Positions 51,806-60,963 are shown, counted from the stretch's first letter. The stretch: DNA of 64,000 nt from JBAWWY01 sp037144355 (GCA_037144355.1 JBAWWY010000005.1:19286-83285); one strand, 5' to 3'. A program made the numbers and translations. The notes: a model not told the origin generated them from the sequence alone.

Positions 51806-51843
51806 CAAAAGGCAGGTAAGATATGATTCTTTCCTGCCTTTTG
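51806..51843. terminator. Bidirectional terminator between convergent genes
   Basis: CAAAAGGCAGG (51806-51816) pairs with CCTGCCTTTTG (51833-51843), giving T-rich flanks on both strands between the AraC/GH39-like and DUF3298-like genes. Confidence 0.75.
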
Positions 51844-51891
51844 TTTGATTGCATGATTGATCAATTCTTCTTATAAATACTGATTTACAAG

Positions 51892-53409
51892 CTAATCAAC
51901 CTGGTTGAAGATCGTCATATTGTCGCAGCCGAATTCCTCATATGTCACTGAAAAATAAACTGGAGATTCCGAAAGGGGATCAGTTTTCATTGGGATTGTT
52001 GAAAAACTGATTTCCGAGATGCCTATGGCAAAACTCAGATTATTATAAAGTTGATCCGTATCATATGTTTTTATCACTGGAATTTGTTTTATAGCAGCCT
52101 TCATCGAGTTGACCACCAGGCTTTTATAATCATATCCAGGAACAAAAATATCATGTAATGCCAGCAATTTGCCAGACTTGTCATAATTATAGTTTTCCAA
52201 ACTGGTTTTCCACTTGCCGTTATAATAGATATTTAAATTCTTTGAGACTACGGAATACGTGCCGACACTATTGGCCCACACGTATTGCTCGAAGCTATTC
52301 CAATCTTCACCCGACGTGTTTGTGTATGTTTTCATATCATTGAAGGCTGAAATGTCAAATATGCCAAGGGAGGTGGCTTTTTCCACAGCTTCAACAGGAA
52401 TTTTAGGATTATAAACAAGGGATTGAGTTATATTGATCTTATCCAAAGTTCTGTTTTCCTGGCTCCTGATATCCGTGCCTCCCCAAGACTGAAGGAATTC
52501 CTTTACCACAGGTTTTTCGCTAGTATATATATTGACATTCGGATCATAAAATCTTTTCGCGATTGCAAATATATCGCCAAGTTCTTGAAAATTGATATAG
52601 ATTGTGGATGCATAAAGGCCGGTATCGAATTCGGGATTACTATAATCGAAGATTAAAACCAAACCTGCTTGGGAAAGATAAAATTTTTGATTGTCGGAAA
52701 TTCCCTTGAATGGAGAGACGAGCTTCAAATCATTTCCGGACATGCTGTAATAATCCTCTTCTGTTGCGTTTCCTTTTGCAAGGGCAGCGCTTATATAATC
52801 ATTAAGGATTATCTTATAATCCACATCATCAGCGAAAATATCTTTGAGTGAAATTTGCTTGCCGGTATTAAGGTCGAAATTCAAAGCATCCATAAGCCCC
52901 ACATAAACACTCTGGTTATATGTTCGATTCCCGTAAACTACCACTGAAGCCACATTATTGTAATTGAATGAAATTTGAGCATCCAAAGTATTTCCTGTCA
53001 ATTTAGATGTGGATCCGAGATCCTTTTTTATTCCTCTTATTGGAGGCAGTTCACCATTAGATATCTGATCATAAGCATTTAAAAGATCTTCGTTGATGCT
53101 GCCTTCAATTTTTTTATCTTTTAAACCCTTTAACGAAATAGTCCTTGTATAGAATTCCGTGACGTCATTATTTTCTATAGAAGTTATTTCAATTGGATTT
53201 TTTAAAAGATAGGGAATTTCAATCGGGGATTTCAAATTGTTAGGTCCAACGTTGATGGAGCCGCAGGATATCAATATTAAAGTCGAAACCATTATCAACA
53301 ATAAAAGTAGAATATGCCTCATTTCAATGGCACTAGGAATTAACCGAAAACTTGCAGTTGATTTTTCATAAACAGGCTTGCCCTTTAAATTGCTATTTGA
53401 TTGGAACAT
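51892..53409 (-). CDS. DUF3298/RsiV-like lipoprotein
   Basis: Protein of 505 residues. Residues about 30-50 form a hydrophobic segment ending in LISC, a lipobox, after an unusually long 29-residue N-terminal extension. ATG 53409 is chosen because GAGGAGG lies 6 bases upstream; an ATG at 53322 would give a normal lipoprotein signal but has no ribosome site. Two repeated halves each show a pattern like DUF4163/DUF3298 (FYLSQAGLVLIFDY and YASTIYINFQELGDIF in the first). The gene overlaps the upstream PstS-like gene by 17 bp, so translation is coupled. No enzyme motif is seen; a ligand-binding or anti-sigma-like role is possible. Confidence 0.7.
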   Translation of the reverse strand: MFQSNSNLKGKPVYEKSTASFRLIPSAIEMRHILLLLLIMVSTLILISCGSINVGPNNLKSPIEIPYLLKNPIEITSIENNDVTEFYTRTISLKGLKDKKIEGSINEDLLNAYDQISNGELPPIRGIKKDLGSTSKLTGNTLDAQISFNYNNVASVVVYGNRTYNQSVYVGLMDALNFDLNTGKQISLKDIFADDVDYKIILNDYISAALAKGNATEEDYYSMSGNDLKLVSPFKGISDNQKFYLSQAGLVLIFDYSNPEFDTGLYASTIYINFQELGDIFAIAKRFYDPNVNIYTSEKPVVKEFLQSWGGTDIRSQENRTLDKINITQSLVYNPKIPVEAVEKATSLGIFDISAFNDMKTYTNTSGEDWNSFEQYVWANSVGTYSVVSKNLNIYYNGKWKTSLENYNYDKSGKLLALHDIFVPGYDYKSLVVNSMKAAIKQIPVIKTYDTDQLYNNLSFAIGISEISFSTIPMKTDPLSESPVYFSVTYEEFGCDNMTIFNQVD

Positions 53410-54289
53410 ATCCAGCCTCCTCAGCCAGTTGCTGGCCATCTTTTGTTAAAAGCCAGGATATTATCTGCCTTGCGGGGCTATCCTTTGCTTCTGTTGATCT
53501 TATGGCGGCATAATATGCTGTCCTAATTGGATAAGAACCATCACGGATAGTTTCCTTGCTTGGCACAACCCCATTTACTGCCAGAAGTTTGACTTTTTCA
53601 TTTCCCCACATATCGGTTGCGAAATAGAAATAAGAGTAGCCTATGGCATCAGGTTCGTTTTTGTAAGTTGCCACAGCTTCAATCAAACCTGCCATTTCAG
53701 AAATGATCTGTTCGGTTGGTGGATTTACTGGAGTCAATCCACCCATGACCAAATCAAGGAATCCAGTCTGGCTTCCTGAATTCACAGGCCGCTGATATGC
53801 CTTGATGATAGTGTCGGTTCCAGCAACATCCTTCCAATTTGTGATCTTACCTGTATAAATATCTTGAATTTGCTTCAAAGTGAGACTATTGACAGGATTA
53901 TCCTTATTTACCAGGAAGATAAATCCCTCGCTGACGATAGGAATCAATTCGAGTTTTACATTGCTTTCCTTGGCGATTTGAAGCTCTTCGGCAGAAGGCG
54001 ATGTTACGAATATTAAAGCAGCACTCCCGTTTATCAAATTTAAATATGCTTGATGAGTCTTGTTGTGAACAATATATTGCCGCGCCTCTTCAATCGGCAA
54101 ATTCATCAACTTTGCGCCAAGTGCCTCGGAAAGAGGAATGGTAACAGTGGATCCATCTACAGTCGGATAAGTTGCCGGCGAGAATTTTGGAGCTTCACTG
54201 GCTGGAGTGGTAGCTTGACTCCCACAGCCAGCTAGAGAGCATGCAAGAAGAATAAGAGTTGAGGCAATAAGTATTTTTAGAATTCTCAT
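53393..54289 (-). CDS. PstS-like substrate-binding lipoprotein
   Basis: Lipoprotein of 298 residues with lipobox LAGC (Cys22). The fold signatures VNKDNPVNSLTLKQIQDIYTGKITNWKDV and RPVNSGSQTGFL match the phosphate-binding-protein-like family. The first anion loop differs from PstS (YPTVDGSTVTIPLSEAL), so the ligand may not be phosphate. ATG 54289 has AGGCAGGTG upstream. It is coupled to the DUF3298-like lipoprotein gene. No permease or ATPase gene is nearby and no Pho-type 11-bp repeats were seen upstream. Confidence 0.85.
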   Translation of the reverse strand: MRILKILIASTLILLACSLAGCGSQATTPASEAPKFSPATYPTVDGSTVTIPLSEALGAKLMNLPIEEARQYIVHNKTHQAYLNLINGSAALIFVTSPSAEELQIAKESNVKLELIPIVSEGFIFLVNKDNPVNSLTLKQIQDIYTGKITNWKDVAGTDTIIKAYQRPVNSGSQTGFLDLVMGGLTPVNPPTEQIISEMAGLIEAVATYKNEPDAIGYSYFYFATDMWGNEKVKLLAVNGVVPSKETIRDGSYPIRTAYYAAIRSTEAKDSPARQIISWLLTKDGQQLAEEAGYVPIK

Positions 54290-54609
54290 TTTGCACCTGC
54301 CTTTCAAACGAATATAAAATCTTCGATATAATTCGATATAAATAGTTTAATATTTATGAGCCAATTTAAAGATTCAAGATTAATGTCTAAATATATAACT
54401 AATTATATTACTAAACTAGGGAATTTGTATATTATTAATAAACAATTGAAATCAAAATTGGGAAGACAGCAAGATAGTACATATTTTAAGCAAATTCATC
54501 ATTGAACCGATTATTTCAGAGTAGTAATATGATTTACAGAAGCATAGGAACATTATTTATTCAGAAGCGAAAATAATTGCCATTTAGGCAAATGATGAAG
54601 GAGAGCGAT
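54290..54609. other. 320-bp divergent intergenic region
   Basis: It contains a perfect tandem duplication of TTCGATATAA (54322-54331 and 54332-54341) in the leader of the PstS-like gene. A possible plus-strand promoter is TTGAAC (54502-54507), 17 bp, TAATAT (54525-54530), for the dehydrogenase gene. The rest is AT-rich with nothing recognised. Confidence 0.45.
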
Positions 54610-55884
54610 ATGAGATTATTATTAATTGGAGTTGGCGGCGTTGGAACATCTGCTGCTAAGATTATCAAGGACGCTGGAGAAAAAGGAAAATGGATGGAAA
54701 AAATGGTTCTTACAGATTACAATCTGGCAAGAGCTCAGGAAGTTGCTAAAGAAATAAATGACCCAAGATTTATACCAGACCAAGTAAATGCCAGAGATGC
54801 GGAAAGCATAAAGGCGTTGGTGAAGAAATACGATATCACCTACATTATGAATGCAGTTGATCCAAACTATAACCAGAATATTTTCGATACAGCATTAGAA
54901 TGTGGAGTAGGATATATTGATTGCGCAATGACTCTTTCTAAGAGACATCCGGAAAAACCTTACGAACTATGTGCGGAAAAACTAGGAGATTATCAGTTCG
55001 CTAAAGCGGAAGAATGGAAGAAAAAGGGAAATATGGCAATCGTTGGTTCCGGTGTTGAACCAGGAATGGCAGACGTATTTGCAAAGTATGCGTCAAAGCA
55101 CTTGTTTGACAAGATTGATCAAGTGAATGTAAGAGATGGGGACAATTATACAAATCCGGAAAGCGACAGCCCATTTGGCTTCTCGATTTGGACTACAATA
55201 GAAGAATGCTTAAACCCACCTATTATCTGGGAAAAGGGCAAAGGCTGGTTTACGACTCAAAGTTTCTCAGAACCTGAAATATTTGATTTCCCAGGAGGGA
55301 TTGGACCTGTTGAAGTAGTAAACGTTGAACATGAAGAAGTTTTGCTTGTTCCTAGATATATTGATTGCAATAGAGTTACATTTAAATATGGTGTTCCAAA
55401 GGAAACAAGAGAGCTTTTGAAAAACTTAGAAGCATTGGGAATGGACAGCATGCAGACAAAAGTTAAAGTTGGTGATACTGAAATTACACCTAGAGATTTC
55501 CTTGTAAAAGTAGTTGAAAACCCTCTAGAATCATCAAAGACCATGCTTGGCAAAGGCTGCGCAGGTACTTGGGTAACAGGAACGAAAGATGGTATGAGAA
55601 GATCAACTTACCTATATCAGGTTGCAGACAATCAAACCTGCATGAAAAAATATGGAACATCTTCCGTAGTTGCCCAGACTGCTGTTGGACCAGTTATCAT
55701 GCTTGATCTCGTAGCTAATGGAATTTGGAAAGAAGCAGGAGTAAATGGTCCAGAATTCTTTAATCCAGATCCATTCGTGGAAAGAATGGCAATGTATGGA
55801 TTCCCTCCAGGAATTCAGGAAAAAGATTCAGAATTCGCAACATTCATGGAGAATAAGGCATTTATGGATGCACTAAAAAAATAA
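54610..55884 (+). CDS. Saccharopine dehydrogenase family protein
   Basis: NAD(P)-dependent enzyme of 424 residues. The Rossmann loop GVGGVGTSAAKII is at residues 7-19, followed by LTDYNLARAQEVA and YIMNAVDPNYNQ. The C-terminal dimerisation part has the VQVGDTEITPRDFLVKV-like block and GKGCAGTWVTGTKDG. The family includes saccharopine and carboxynorspermidine dehydrogenases; which reaction this one carries out is not clear. ATG 54610 has GAAGGAGAG. It is a single gene with a terminator at 55939. Polyamine or lysine metabolism is plausible; no pathway partner is adjacent. Confidence 0.85.
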   Translation: MRLLLIGVGGVGTSAAKIIKDAGEKGKWMEKMVLTDYNLARAQEVAKEINDPRFIPDQVNARDAESIKALVKKYDITYIMNAVDPNYNQNIFDTALECGVGYIDCAMTLSKRHPEKPYELCAEKLGDYQFAKAEEWKKKGNMAIVGSGVEPGMADVFAKYASKHLFDKIDQVNVRDGDNYTNPESDSPFGFSIWTTIEECLNPPIIWEKGKGWFTTQSFSEPEIFDFPGGIGPVEVVNVEHEEVLLVPRYIDCNRVTFKYGVPKETRELLKNLEALGMDSMQTKVKVGDTEITPRDFLVKVVENPLESSKTMLGKGCAGTWVTGTKDGMRRSTYLYQVADNQTCMKKYGTSSVVAQTAVGPVIMLDLVANGIWKEAGVNGPEFFNPDPFVERMAMYGFPPGIQEKDSEFATFMENKAFMDALKK

Positions 55885-55938
55885 TAAATAGTAAAAACCG
55901 CAGACACCGTTTTAAAATAGTAAACACCAAATGAATAG

Positions 55939-55980
55939 GTAAAAAGAGAGTTGTTAGTGTACTCTCTCTTTTTACTTTTT
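55939..55980 (+). terminator. Rho-independent terminator after the dehydrogenase gene
   Basis: GTAAAAAGAGAG (55939-55950) pairs with CTCTCTTTTTAC (55964-55975), followed by T5. Confidence 0.75.
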
Positions 55981-56042
55981 GGGGTTTCTTGTTTACATAC
56001 AATGGGTTTTAAGGTAATATCTACTAAAAAGGAGGGTTTTTT

Positions 56043-56513
56043 ATGAAACATGTCTTATCGGTCTTAGTAGACAATCACCCAGGTGTTCTTAGGAGAGTTT
56101 CCGGACTTTTTGGAAGACGGGGATATAATATCGATTCATTGGTTGTAAGCGCTACGGAAAATGAGGAAATTTCCAGGATGACAATAGTTGTTCAGGGGGA
56201 TGAAACTGTAATAGACCAGGTAATAAAGCAGCTAGCCAAGCTGATTGACGTTATTAATGTTGACGATGTCACAAACAAGGAAACAGTAAGCAAACAATTG
56301 CTTTTAATTAAAATCAAAGCGGATATCACAAATAGGATAGATATTATCACACTTGCAGAAGCTTTCAATGCCAGAATTGTGGACATAGAAGCCAACTCAG
56401 TAATTCTTGAAGCGGCAGATGAGATCAACAGGATAAGCAATATGATAGAAACCTTCAAACCATATGGAATAATCGAACTTGTAAAAACTGGAACGGTGGC
56501 AATGCTCAAATGA
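56043..56513 (+). CDS. ilvN: Acetolactate synthase small (regulatory) subunit
   Basis: Regulatory subunit of 156 residues. An N-terminal ACT domain (1-75; SVLVDNHPGVLRRVSGLFGRRGYNIDSL) binds branched-chain amino acids, and the C-terminal domain (about 80-156) ends GIIELVKTGTVAM. It normally controls the IlvB catalytic subunit, but no ilvB is adjacent; the next gene, overlapping by ATGA, is a serine hydrolase. ATG 56043 follows AAGGAGGG. An IlvB partner elsewhere in the genome is expected. Confidence 0.92.
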   Translation: MKHVLSVLVDNHPGVLRRVSGLFGRRGYNIDSLVVSATENEEISRMTIVVQGDETVIDQVIKQLAKLIDVINVDDVTNKETVSKQLLLIKIKADITNRIDIITLAEAFNARIVDIEANSVILEAADEINRISNMIETFKPYGIIELVKTGTVAMLK

Positions 56514-57574
56514 TCGAAACCAAAAGTAAAATGAATAATGAAACACTTAAAGCGGCCTTGGATTTGAATATCGATAAAGCCGCTTATTATTATGATATCT
56601 GCGGTTTGGTTGCTTCGGCATGGAGCCCGGACTTTCAATATGAATATGCGGTTGGTTACAAAGATTATTCAACGAAGGAACCGATACAAACCAACGATAT
56701 TCTGCACATGGCATCAATTACAAAGCTTTTTGTAGGGACTGCCATTATGCAACTAGTTGAAAATAATTCAATCGACATAGATGAAAAACTTACAAAATAC
56801 TTGCCTTGGTTTTCCATGAAGGATGAAAGGTACAATGAAATAACTATAAGACAGCTTCTCTCCCACACATCGGGCATGCACGATGTAAAAAATTACGACT
56901 GGGATAAACCTGAGATAGATGAGGATGCTCTTGAAAGATATATAAGATCAGATCAGGTAACTCAGGAAAAACTTCTATCAAACCCATGGGACAAGAAGTT
57001 CAGGTACAGCAATATTGGATATGAAATATTAGGGTTGGTAATTTCCAAGGTTGCGAACCTGAGCTTTGAAGAATATATAAAGCAAAACACATTCATTCCA
57101 TTGGCAATGGAAAATTCCACACTGCTCACGTTTGAGAGGGATTTGTCAAAGATATGTGCGCCTCATTTGAAGAATGAAAAAAATGAAATAATCAAAGCCC
57201 CATTTTACCCTTATAGCAGGACCCATGGTCCAAGTTCCACATTGACATCGAATGCCGAAGACATGAGAAAATGGGCAGTAGCTCAATTGGATAAGAAGCT
57301 TCTGAAAGAGGAAACTTATGCAATGATGTTTAAGGAGCAAGCGGAAATTCCCAACAACGGAGAAACCATCTGCCTAAGCTGGTTTAAACGGGAACAGGCA
57401 GGCTATACTCTTTATGGACATGAAGGAGCTGATGATGGTTTCAGATCCAGCTTCTGGATGTGCCCAGAGTTGAAAATGTACATACTGGTCAATGCGAATA
57501 TGTCTTCAGCCCAAGTAAAAAAAATCAACAAGCAAATATTCGATATTATTTTAGGAAACAAAGTCACATTATAA
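56510..57574 (+). CDS. Serine hydrolase, class C beta-lactamase-like family
   Basis: Soluble penicillin-binding-protein-like hydrolase of 354 residues. The catalytic SxxK is SITK (in HMASITKLFVG), the Tyr-Ser-Asn motif is YSNIGYEILG and HEGADDGFRS takes the KTG position. No signal peptide is seen, so it is probably a cytoplasmic esterase or peptidase rather than a resistance beta-lactamase. ATG 56510 overlaps the ilvN stop by 4 bp with GGTGG upstream; ATG 56531 is possible but has no site. A terminator follows. Confidence 0.87.
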   Translation: MIETKSKMNNETLKAALDLNIDKAAYYYDICGLVASAWSPDFQYEYAVGYKDYSTKEPIQTNDILHMASITKLFVGTAIMQLVENNSIDIDEKLTKYLPWFSMKDERYNEITIRQLLSHTSGMHDVKNYDWDKPEIDEDALERYIRSDQVTQEKLLSNPWDKKFRYSNIGYEILGLVISKVANLSFEEYIKQNTFIPLAMENSTLLTFERDLSKICAPHLKNEKNEIIKAPFYPYSRTHGPSSTLTSNAEDMRKWAVAQLDKKLLKEETYAMMFKEQAEIPNNGETICLSWFKREQAGYTLYGHEGADDGFRSSFWMCPELKMYILVNANMSSAQVKKINKQIFDIILGNKVTL

Positions 57575-57585
57575 ATTATCCATGG

Positions 57586-57620
57586 TTCCCAGTGCGAAAC
57601 AAACACTGGGAATTTTTTTT
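57586..57620 (+). terminator. Rho-independent terminator after the serine hydrolase gene
   Basis: TTCCCAGTG (57586-57594) pairs with CACTGGGAA (57604-57612), followed by T8. Confidence 0.85.
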
Positions 57621-57694
57621 CGCAATTATGGTATAATAAATTTAGAAATAAAATCTGACAAACATTATATTTTGATATATATGGAGGTATAAAA

Positions 57695-58318
57695 ATGAAA
57701 TTTGAATGGAAGAAACAAGAAAAGGAATTGTATTCACCTAAGAACAAACCAGAGATTATCAAGATACCTAAATACTCGTTTTTCATGCTGGATGGAAAAG
57801 GCAATCCCAACTTGGAAGAATTTTCCCAAGCCGTCGGGGTTATATATTCTCTTGCTTATTGCATAAAAATGATGCCTAAGAAAGGAAAGACGCCTGACGG
57901 GTATTATGATTACACTGTATTCCCATTGGAAGGAATCTGGGATTTGTCAGATGAGGGAAAAGAATCCAAAGTATTGAACAAGGACAACTTTGTTTATACG
58001 ATAATGATTAGACAACCAAATTTTGTAACCCCGGAATTAGCCGAGGAAGCAATAATTACAACTAAAAAAAACAAGCCGCACATATTGCTGGACAATGTTA
58101 GATTTGAAAGTTTTGAAGAGGGGTTATGTGTTCAAATGATGCATATAGGTCCATATGATGATGAACCAGTCACATTCTCCAAAATGGAAGAATTCGCTGC
58201 TGAAAACAATTTGGTTAGAAAAGGAAAAACGCATCGAGAAATCTACATTTCAGATGTAAGAAAAACAGAGCCAGCCAAGTTGAACACCATATTGCGCTTT
58301 CAAGTGGATAGGAAATAG
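57695..58318 (+). CDS. GyrI-like small-molecule-binding domain protein
   Basis: Protein of 207 residues resembling the GyrI/SOUL-superfamily binding domain found in regulators such as BmrR, but with no DNA-binding domain. Features are FFMLDGKGNPN near residue 28, YTVFPLEGIWDL and VQMMHIGPYDDEPVTFSKMEEFAAEN, with H-R-E-IYISDVRKTEP at the end. GGAGG precedes ATG 57695. Stand-alone members may bind or hydrolyse hydrophobic compounds. The 3' end lies next to the convergent EamA gene. Confidence 0.85.
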   Translation: MKFEWKKQEKELYSPKNKPEIIKIPKYSFFMLDGKGNPNLEEFSQAVGVIYSLAYCIKMMPKKGKTPDGYYDYTVFPLEGIWDLSDEGKESKVLNKDNFVYTIMIRQPNFVTPELAEEAIITTKKNKPHILLDNVRFESFEEGLCVQMMHIGPYDDEPVTFSKMEEFAAENNLVRKGKTHREIYISDVRKTEPAKLNTILRFQVDRK

Positions 58319-58319
58319 A

Positions 58320-58745
58320 CTATTTGCTGACAAATATCAATCCAACAATACACAAGCCAATTCCGATTATCTGGTTGTATGTCAAAGTTTCCTTGTAAAT
58401 AAGCATTCCGACAAAAATAAGAACGATTGAAAGAATCGTGGTCGCTACAAGAGAGCCAATATTCATACTCCAACCTGCCCGATAAGCCATAAGATATCCG
58501 AATTCAATCCCAACAATGCTTATTCCCAAAGCAACGCTGGTCCAATTCAGATCCTTTAACGATGTCATTATTCCCTTGTCGGTGCCCTTGATTAAAAGCA
58601 GGATGACTGTAACCAAAGTTGCGGACAGATATGTTACAGTAAATGCCAGAAAGGGATTGGCGCCACTTGGCGTTGACTTTTGACAAATGTTGTAAAAGGT
58701 TGTCGATACTACAATTAAGCCAATTGGAAGCAGATAATTTATCAT
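58320..58745 (-). CDS. Small EamA-like drug/metabolite transporter
   Basis: Membrane protein of 141 residues with four predicted helices, one EamA half-unit, so it probably dimerises like EmrE-type transporters. The start ATG 58745 overlaps the stop of the upstream tRNA-binding-protein gene (ATGA), so the two are translationally coupled on the minus strand. The substrate is unknown. Confidence 0.85.
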   Translation of the reverse strand: MINYLLPIGLIVVSTTFYNICQKSTPSGANPFLAFTVTYLSATLVTVILLLIKGTDKGIMTSLKDLNWTSVALGISIVGIEFGYLMAYRAGWSMNIGSLVATTILSIVLIFVGMLIYKETLTYNQIIGIGLCIVGLIFVSK

Positions 58746-59092
58746 CCAGCACTTACCCCATTTGGAACCGGACGTTCTGGTTGAGCCAAGACAGGAACTA
58801 TTCCATCCACAAAACCTATATCGAAAAGCATGCCTTCAGAAACTAGGCCTAGCATTTTTCGGGGTTCTAGATTAACAACAAACAATGCCTGTTTGCCTTC
58901 AATCTCTCTAGGATTATCTCTTTCCTTTTTCATTCCCGATAGGATAACACGGGTGAAATCTCCAAAATCGACCGTTAGTTTTACAACTTTATCCGACTTT
59001 TCAATATCCTCTACAGATATTATAGTGCCTACCCGGATGTCGACTTTATCGAGAATGTCCAATGTAATGTTGGGTTTTAATAAATTTCCCAT
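58742..59092 (-). CDS. csaA: CsaA-like tRNA-binding domain protein
   Basis: Free-standing OB-fold protein of 116 residues related to the C-terminal domain of methionyl-tRNA synthetase. The family motifs are VDIRVGTI, SDKVVKLTVDFG, ILSGM and NLEPRKMLGLVSEGMLFD. In B. subtilis CsaA has tRNA-binding and chaperone-like behaviour. ATG 59092 has AAAGGAG; the frame's ATG at 59119 lies upstream of that site. It is co-transcribed with the EamA gene. Confidence 0.88.
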   Translation of the reverse strand: MGNLLKPNITLDILDKVDIRVGTIISVEDIEKSDKVVKLTVDFGDFTRVILSGMKKERDNPREIEGKQALFVVNLEPRKMLGLVSEGMLFDIGFVDGIVPVLAQPERPVPNGVSAG

Positions 59093-59166
59093 TTCCTTTT
59101 CTCCTTTTCTCTCCAACATAAGGTTTAATTAGTTTCTTAAAATCACCCAGAACCTTCAACATAATC

Positions 59167-60300
59167 CTATTTAAACTCTTCTGTTATTGCCCTCATCAGA
59201 TCGGATATGGGAAGGTGCTGTGGGCATTTTTCTTCGCATTGCCTGCAGGAGGAACAATCCGATGGCCTTGCTTTAGGGCTGGTAAACATTTTGAAGTCAC
59301 CTAGAATTTTTGGGTTCTTGTCAAATAGAAACCATTCATTATAGTAGTTCAAGCAAGTTGGTATATCAATTTTAAGAGGGCAAGGCAAGCAGTAGCCACA
59401 AGCTGTGCAGGATGCTTTTATAAGTTTATTGTATTCCGAGGATGCTTTTTCAAGAGTTTCTGTTTCCGCACTTGAAAGCAGGCCCATTTTACCACTTGAA
59501 AAAATGTTAATATTATATTTAACCTGACTCATATCCGACATGCCGCTAAGTATGGTGAAAACTCCATCCTGAGCCGCAACCCATTTGAAAGCCCATTCGG
59601 CAGGGGTAAGCTTTGTTTCCGATGCTGCCCAGATGTCTTTCACTGAAGTTGGAATCGCGTCGGTTAATTTCCCTCCCTTCAAAGGTTCCATGACAACAAC
59701 AGGAATATTTCTTGCTGTGGCGTATTTCAGACCTTCCAAACCAGCCTGGAAATTGATATCCATATAATTCAGTTGAATTTGACAAAATTCCCAGGGATAG
59801 GCGTCAATTAGAGTTTTGAAGAAATCCAGATCGTCATGGAAGGAAAACCCGATATGTTTTATCTTGCCTTCCGCTTTCATAAGTTCCAAAAATTCCATTG
59901 TTTCAAATTTCAATGCTCTTTTCCAAATCGCCTTGGTAAGATTATGCATCAGATACATGTCGATACATTGAACACCAAGCTTGTCCAACTGGTTTTGAAA
60001 AATTGCCTCAATTTCCTCTTTGGAATTCCCCATCCAGACCGGCATTTTATCAGCAAGTAAAACCTTTTCCCTATATCCGTCCTTTAGAGCTTTCCCAGTT
60101 ACAACCTCGCTTTTTCCACCATGATACATATATGCGGTATCGATATAATTGACACCATTGTCTATGGCATATCTTATCATCTCAATCGCCAATGGCTCGT
60201 TTATTTTTTCCTTGTCGGATTCCATCCTTGGCAACCTCATGGTTCCAAATCCCAACAGAGAAACATCTTTGTTTTCTGGTTTGAAAAATCTATATTCCAT
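59167..60300 (-). CDS. Aldo/keto reductase with C-terminal 4Fe-4S domain
   Basis: Reductase of 377 residues. The TIM-barrel part (1-280) contains LGFGTMRLP, the catalytic Tyr in YIDTAYMYHGGKSE, Lys in LADKMP and His in MHNL. The C-terminal ferredoxin-like part has CTACGYCLPCPLKID and CSSCRQCEEKCPQHLPI, enough for two [4Fe-4S] clusters. This combination is common in clostridia and its physiological substrate is unknown. ATG 60300 has an AGGTAAT site close upstream and GGAGG slightly further. It is divergent from the flavin-binding protein gene. Confidence 0.9.
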   Translation of the reverse strand: MEYRFFKPENKDVSLLGFGTMRLPRMESDKEKINEPLAIEMIRYAIDNGVNYIDTAYMYHGGKSEVVTGKALKDGYREKVLLADKMPVWMGNSKEEIEAIFQNQLDKLGVQCIDMYLMHNLTKAIWKRALKFETMEFLELMKAEGKIKHIGFSFHDDLDFFKTLIDAYPWEFCQIQLNYMDINFQAGLEGLKYATARNIPVVVMEPLKGGKLTDAIPTSVKDIWAASETKLTPAEWAFKWVAAQDGVFTILSGMSDMSQVKYNINIFSSGKMGLLSSAETETLEKASSEYNKLIKASCTACGYCLPCPLKIDIPTCLNYYNEWFLFDKNPKILGDFKMFTSPKARPSDCSSCRQCEEKCPQHLPISDLMRAITEEFK

Positions 60301-60498
60301 ATTACCTGCTTATCCTCCATTTTTTATTTCCCATAGTTTAGTCTAGTTGAAATTTATATTTGTTCATGAAAATTATAAATTTTGATTGTAAATTTATAGT
60401 AACATAAACGAAAAGTTTATAGTATAATTTTCTCGATATTAGCTATATTTAGGGTGACGAATGGAAACAAGATTCGCATCTGGGAAGAGGGATTTGCA

Positions 60499-60963
60499 AT
60501 GAGAAGAATTGACAGGGAAATTACAGAAATTAAGGATATAGAAGGAATACTTGATAGAGGGTTCGTGTGCCACCTGGGCTTGGTTGATGGAGTAAGGGCA
60601 TATATCGTTCCGATGAACTATGCATATGACAATATGTCAATATACCTTCATTGTGCCGGAGAAGGGAAAAAACTTGACTTGCTAAGGGCCAACAACAATG
60701 TATGTTTCGAAATCGATATCAACGAGAATGACATAGCTAGAAGTGGAGACGAACCTTGCGAGTGGGGAACCAAGTTTGAAAGCGTTATCGGATTTGGAAA
60801 AGCTGTCTTCCTTGAGAGCCCCAAAGACAAGTGCCTGGGCTTGAACGCAATTGTAAGCAGATATGCCAAAAGGACATATGAATTTCCGGAGTCGGAAGTT
60901 GAAGCGACAATTGTAATAAAAATTCTGATTGAGGAAATTACTGGGAAGAGGGCTGAAAGCTAG
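60499..60963 (+). CDS. Pyridoxamine 5'-phosphate oxidase family flavoprotein (NimA-like)
   Basis: Split-barrel flavin-binding protein of 154 residues. MRRIDREITEIKDIEGIL, GFVCHLGLVDG, YIVPMNYAYDNMSIYLHCAGEGKKLDLLRANNNVCFEID and WGTKFESVIGFGKA match the NimA-like group, some of which inactivate nitroimidazoles. ATG 60499 has GAAGAGGGAT; the frame extends 45 bases earlier without a site. It converges on the PocR-AraC gene with a 26-bp coding overlap. Confidence 0.87.
   Translation: MRRIDREITEIKDIEGILDRGFVCHLGLVDGVRAYIVPMNYAYDNMSIYLHCAGEGKKLDLLRANNNVCFEIDINENDIARSGDEPCEWGTKFESVIGFGKAVFLESPKDKCLGLNAIVSRYAKRTYEFPESEVEATIVIKILIEEITGKRAES

Noticed and set aside
53393..54289. Second Pho-regulated pstS
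   Set aside because: No hexamers at 11-bp spacing were found upstream, and the first anion-binding loop differs from PstS.
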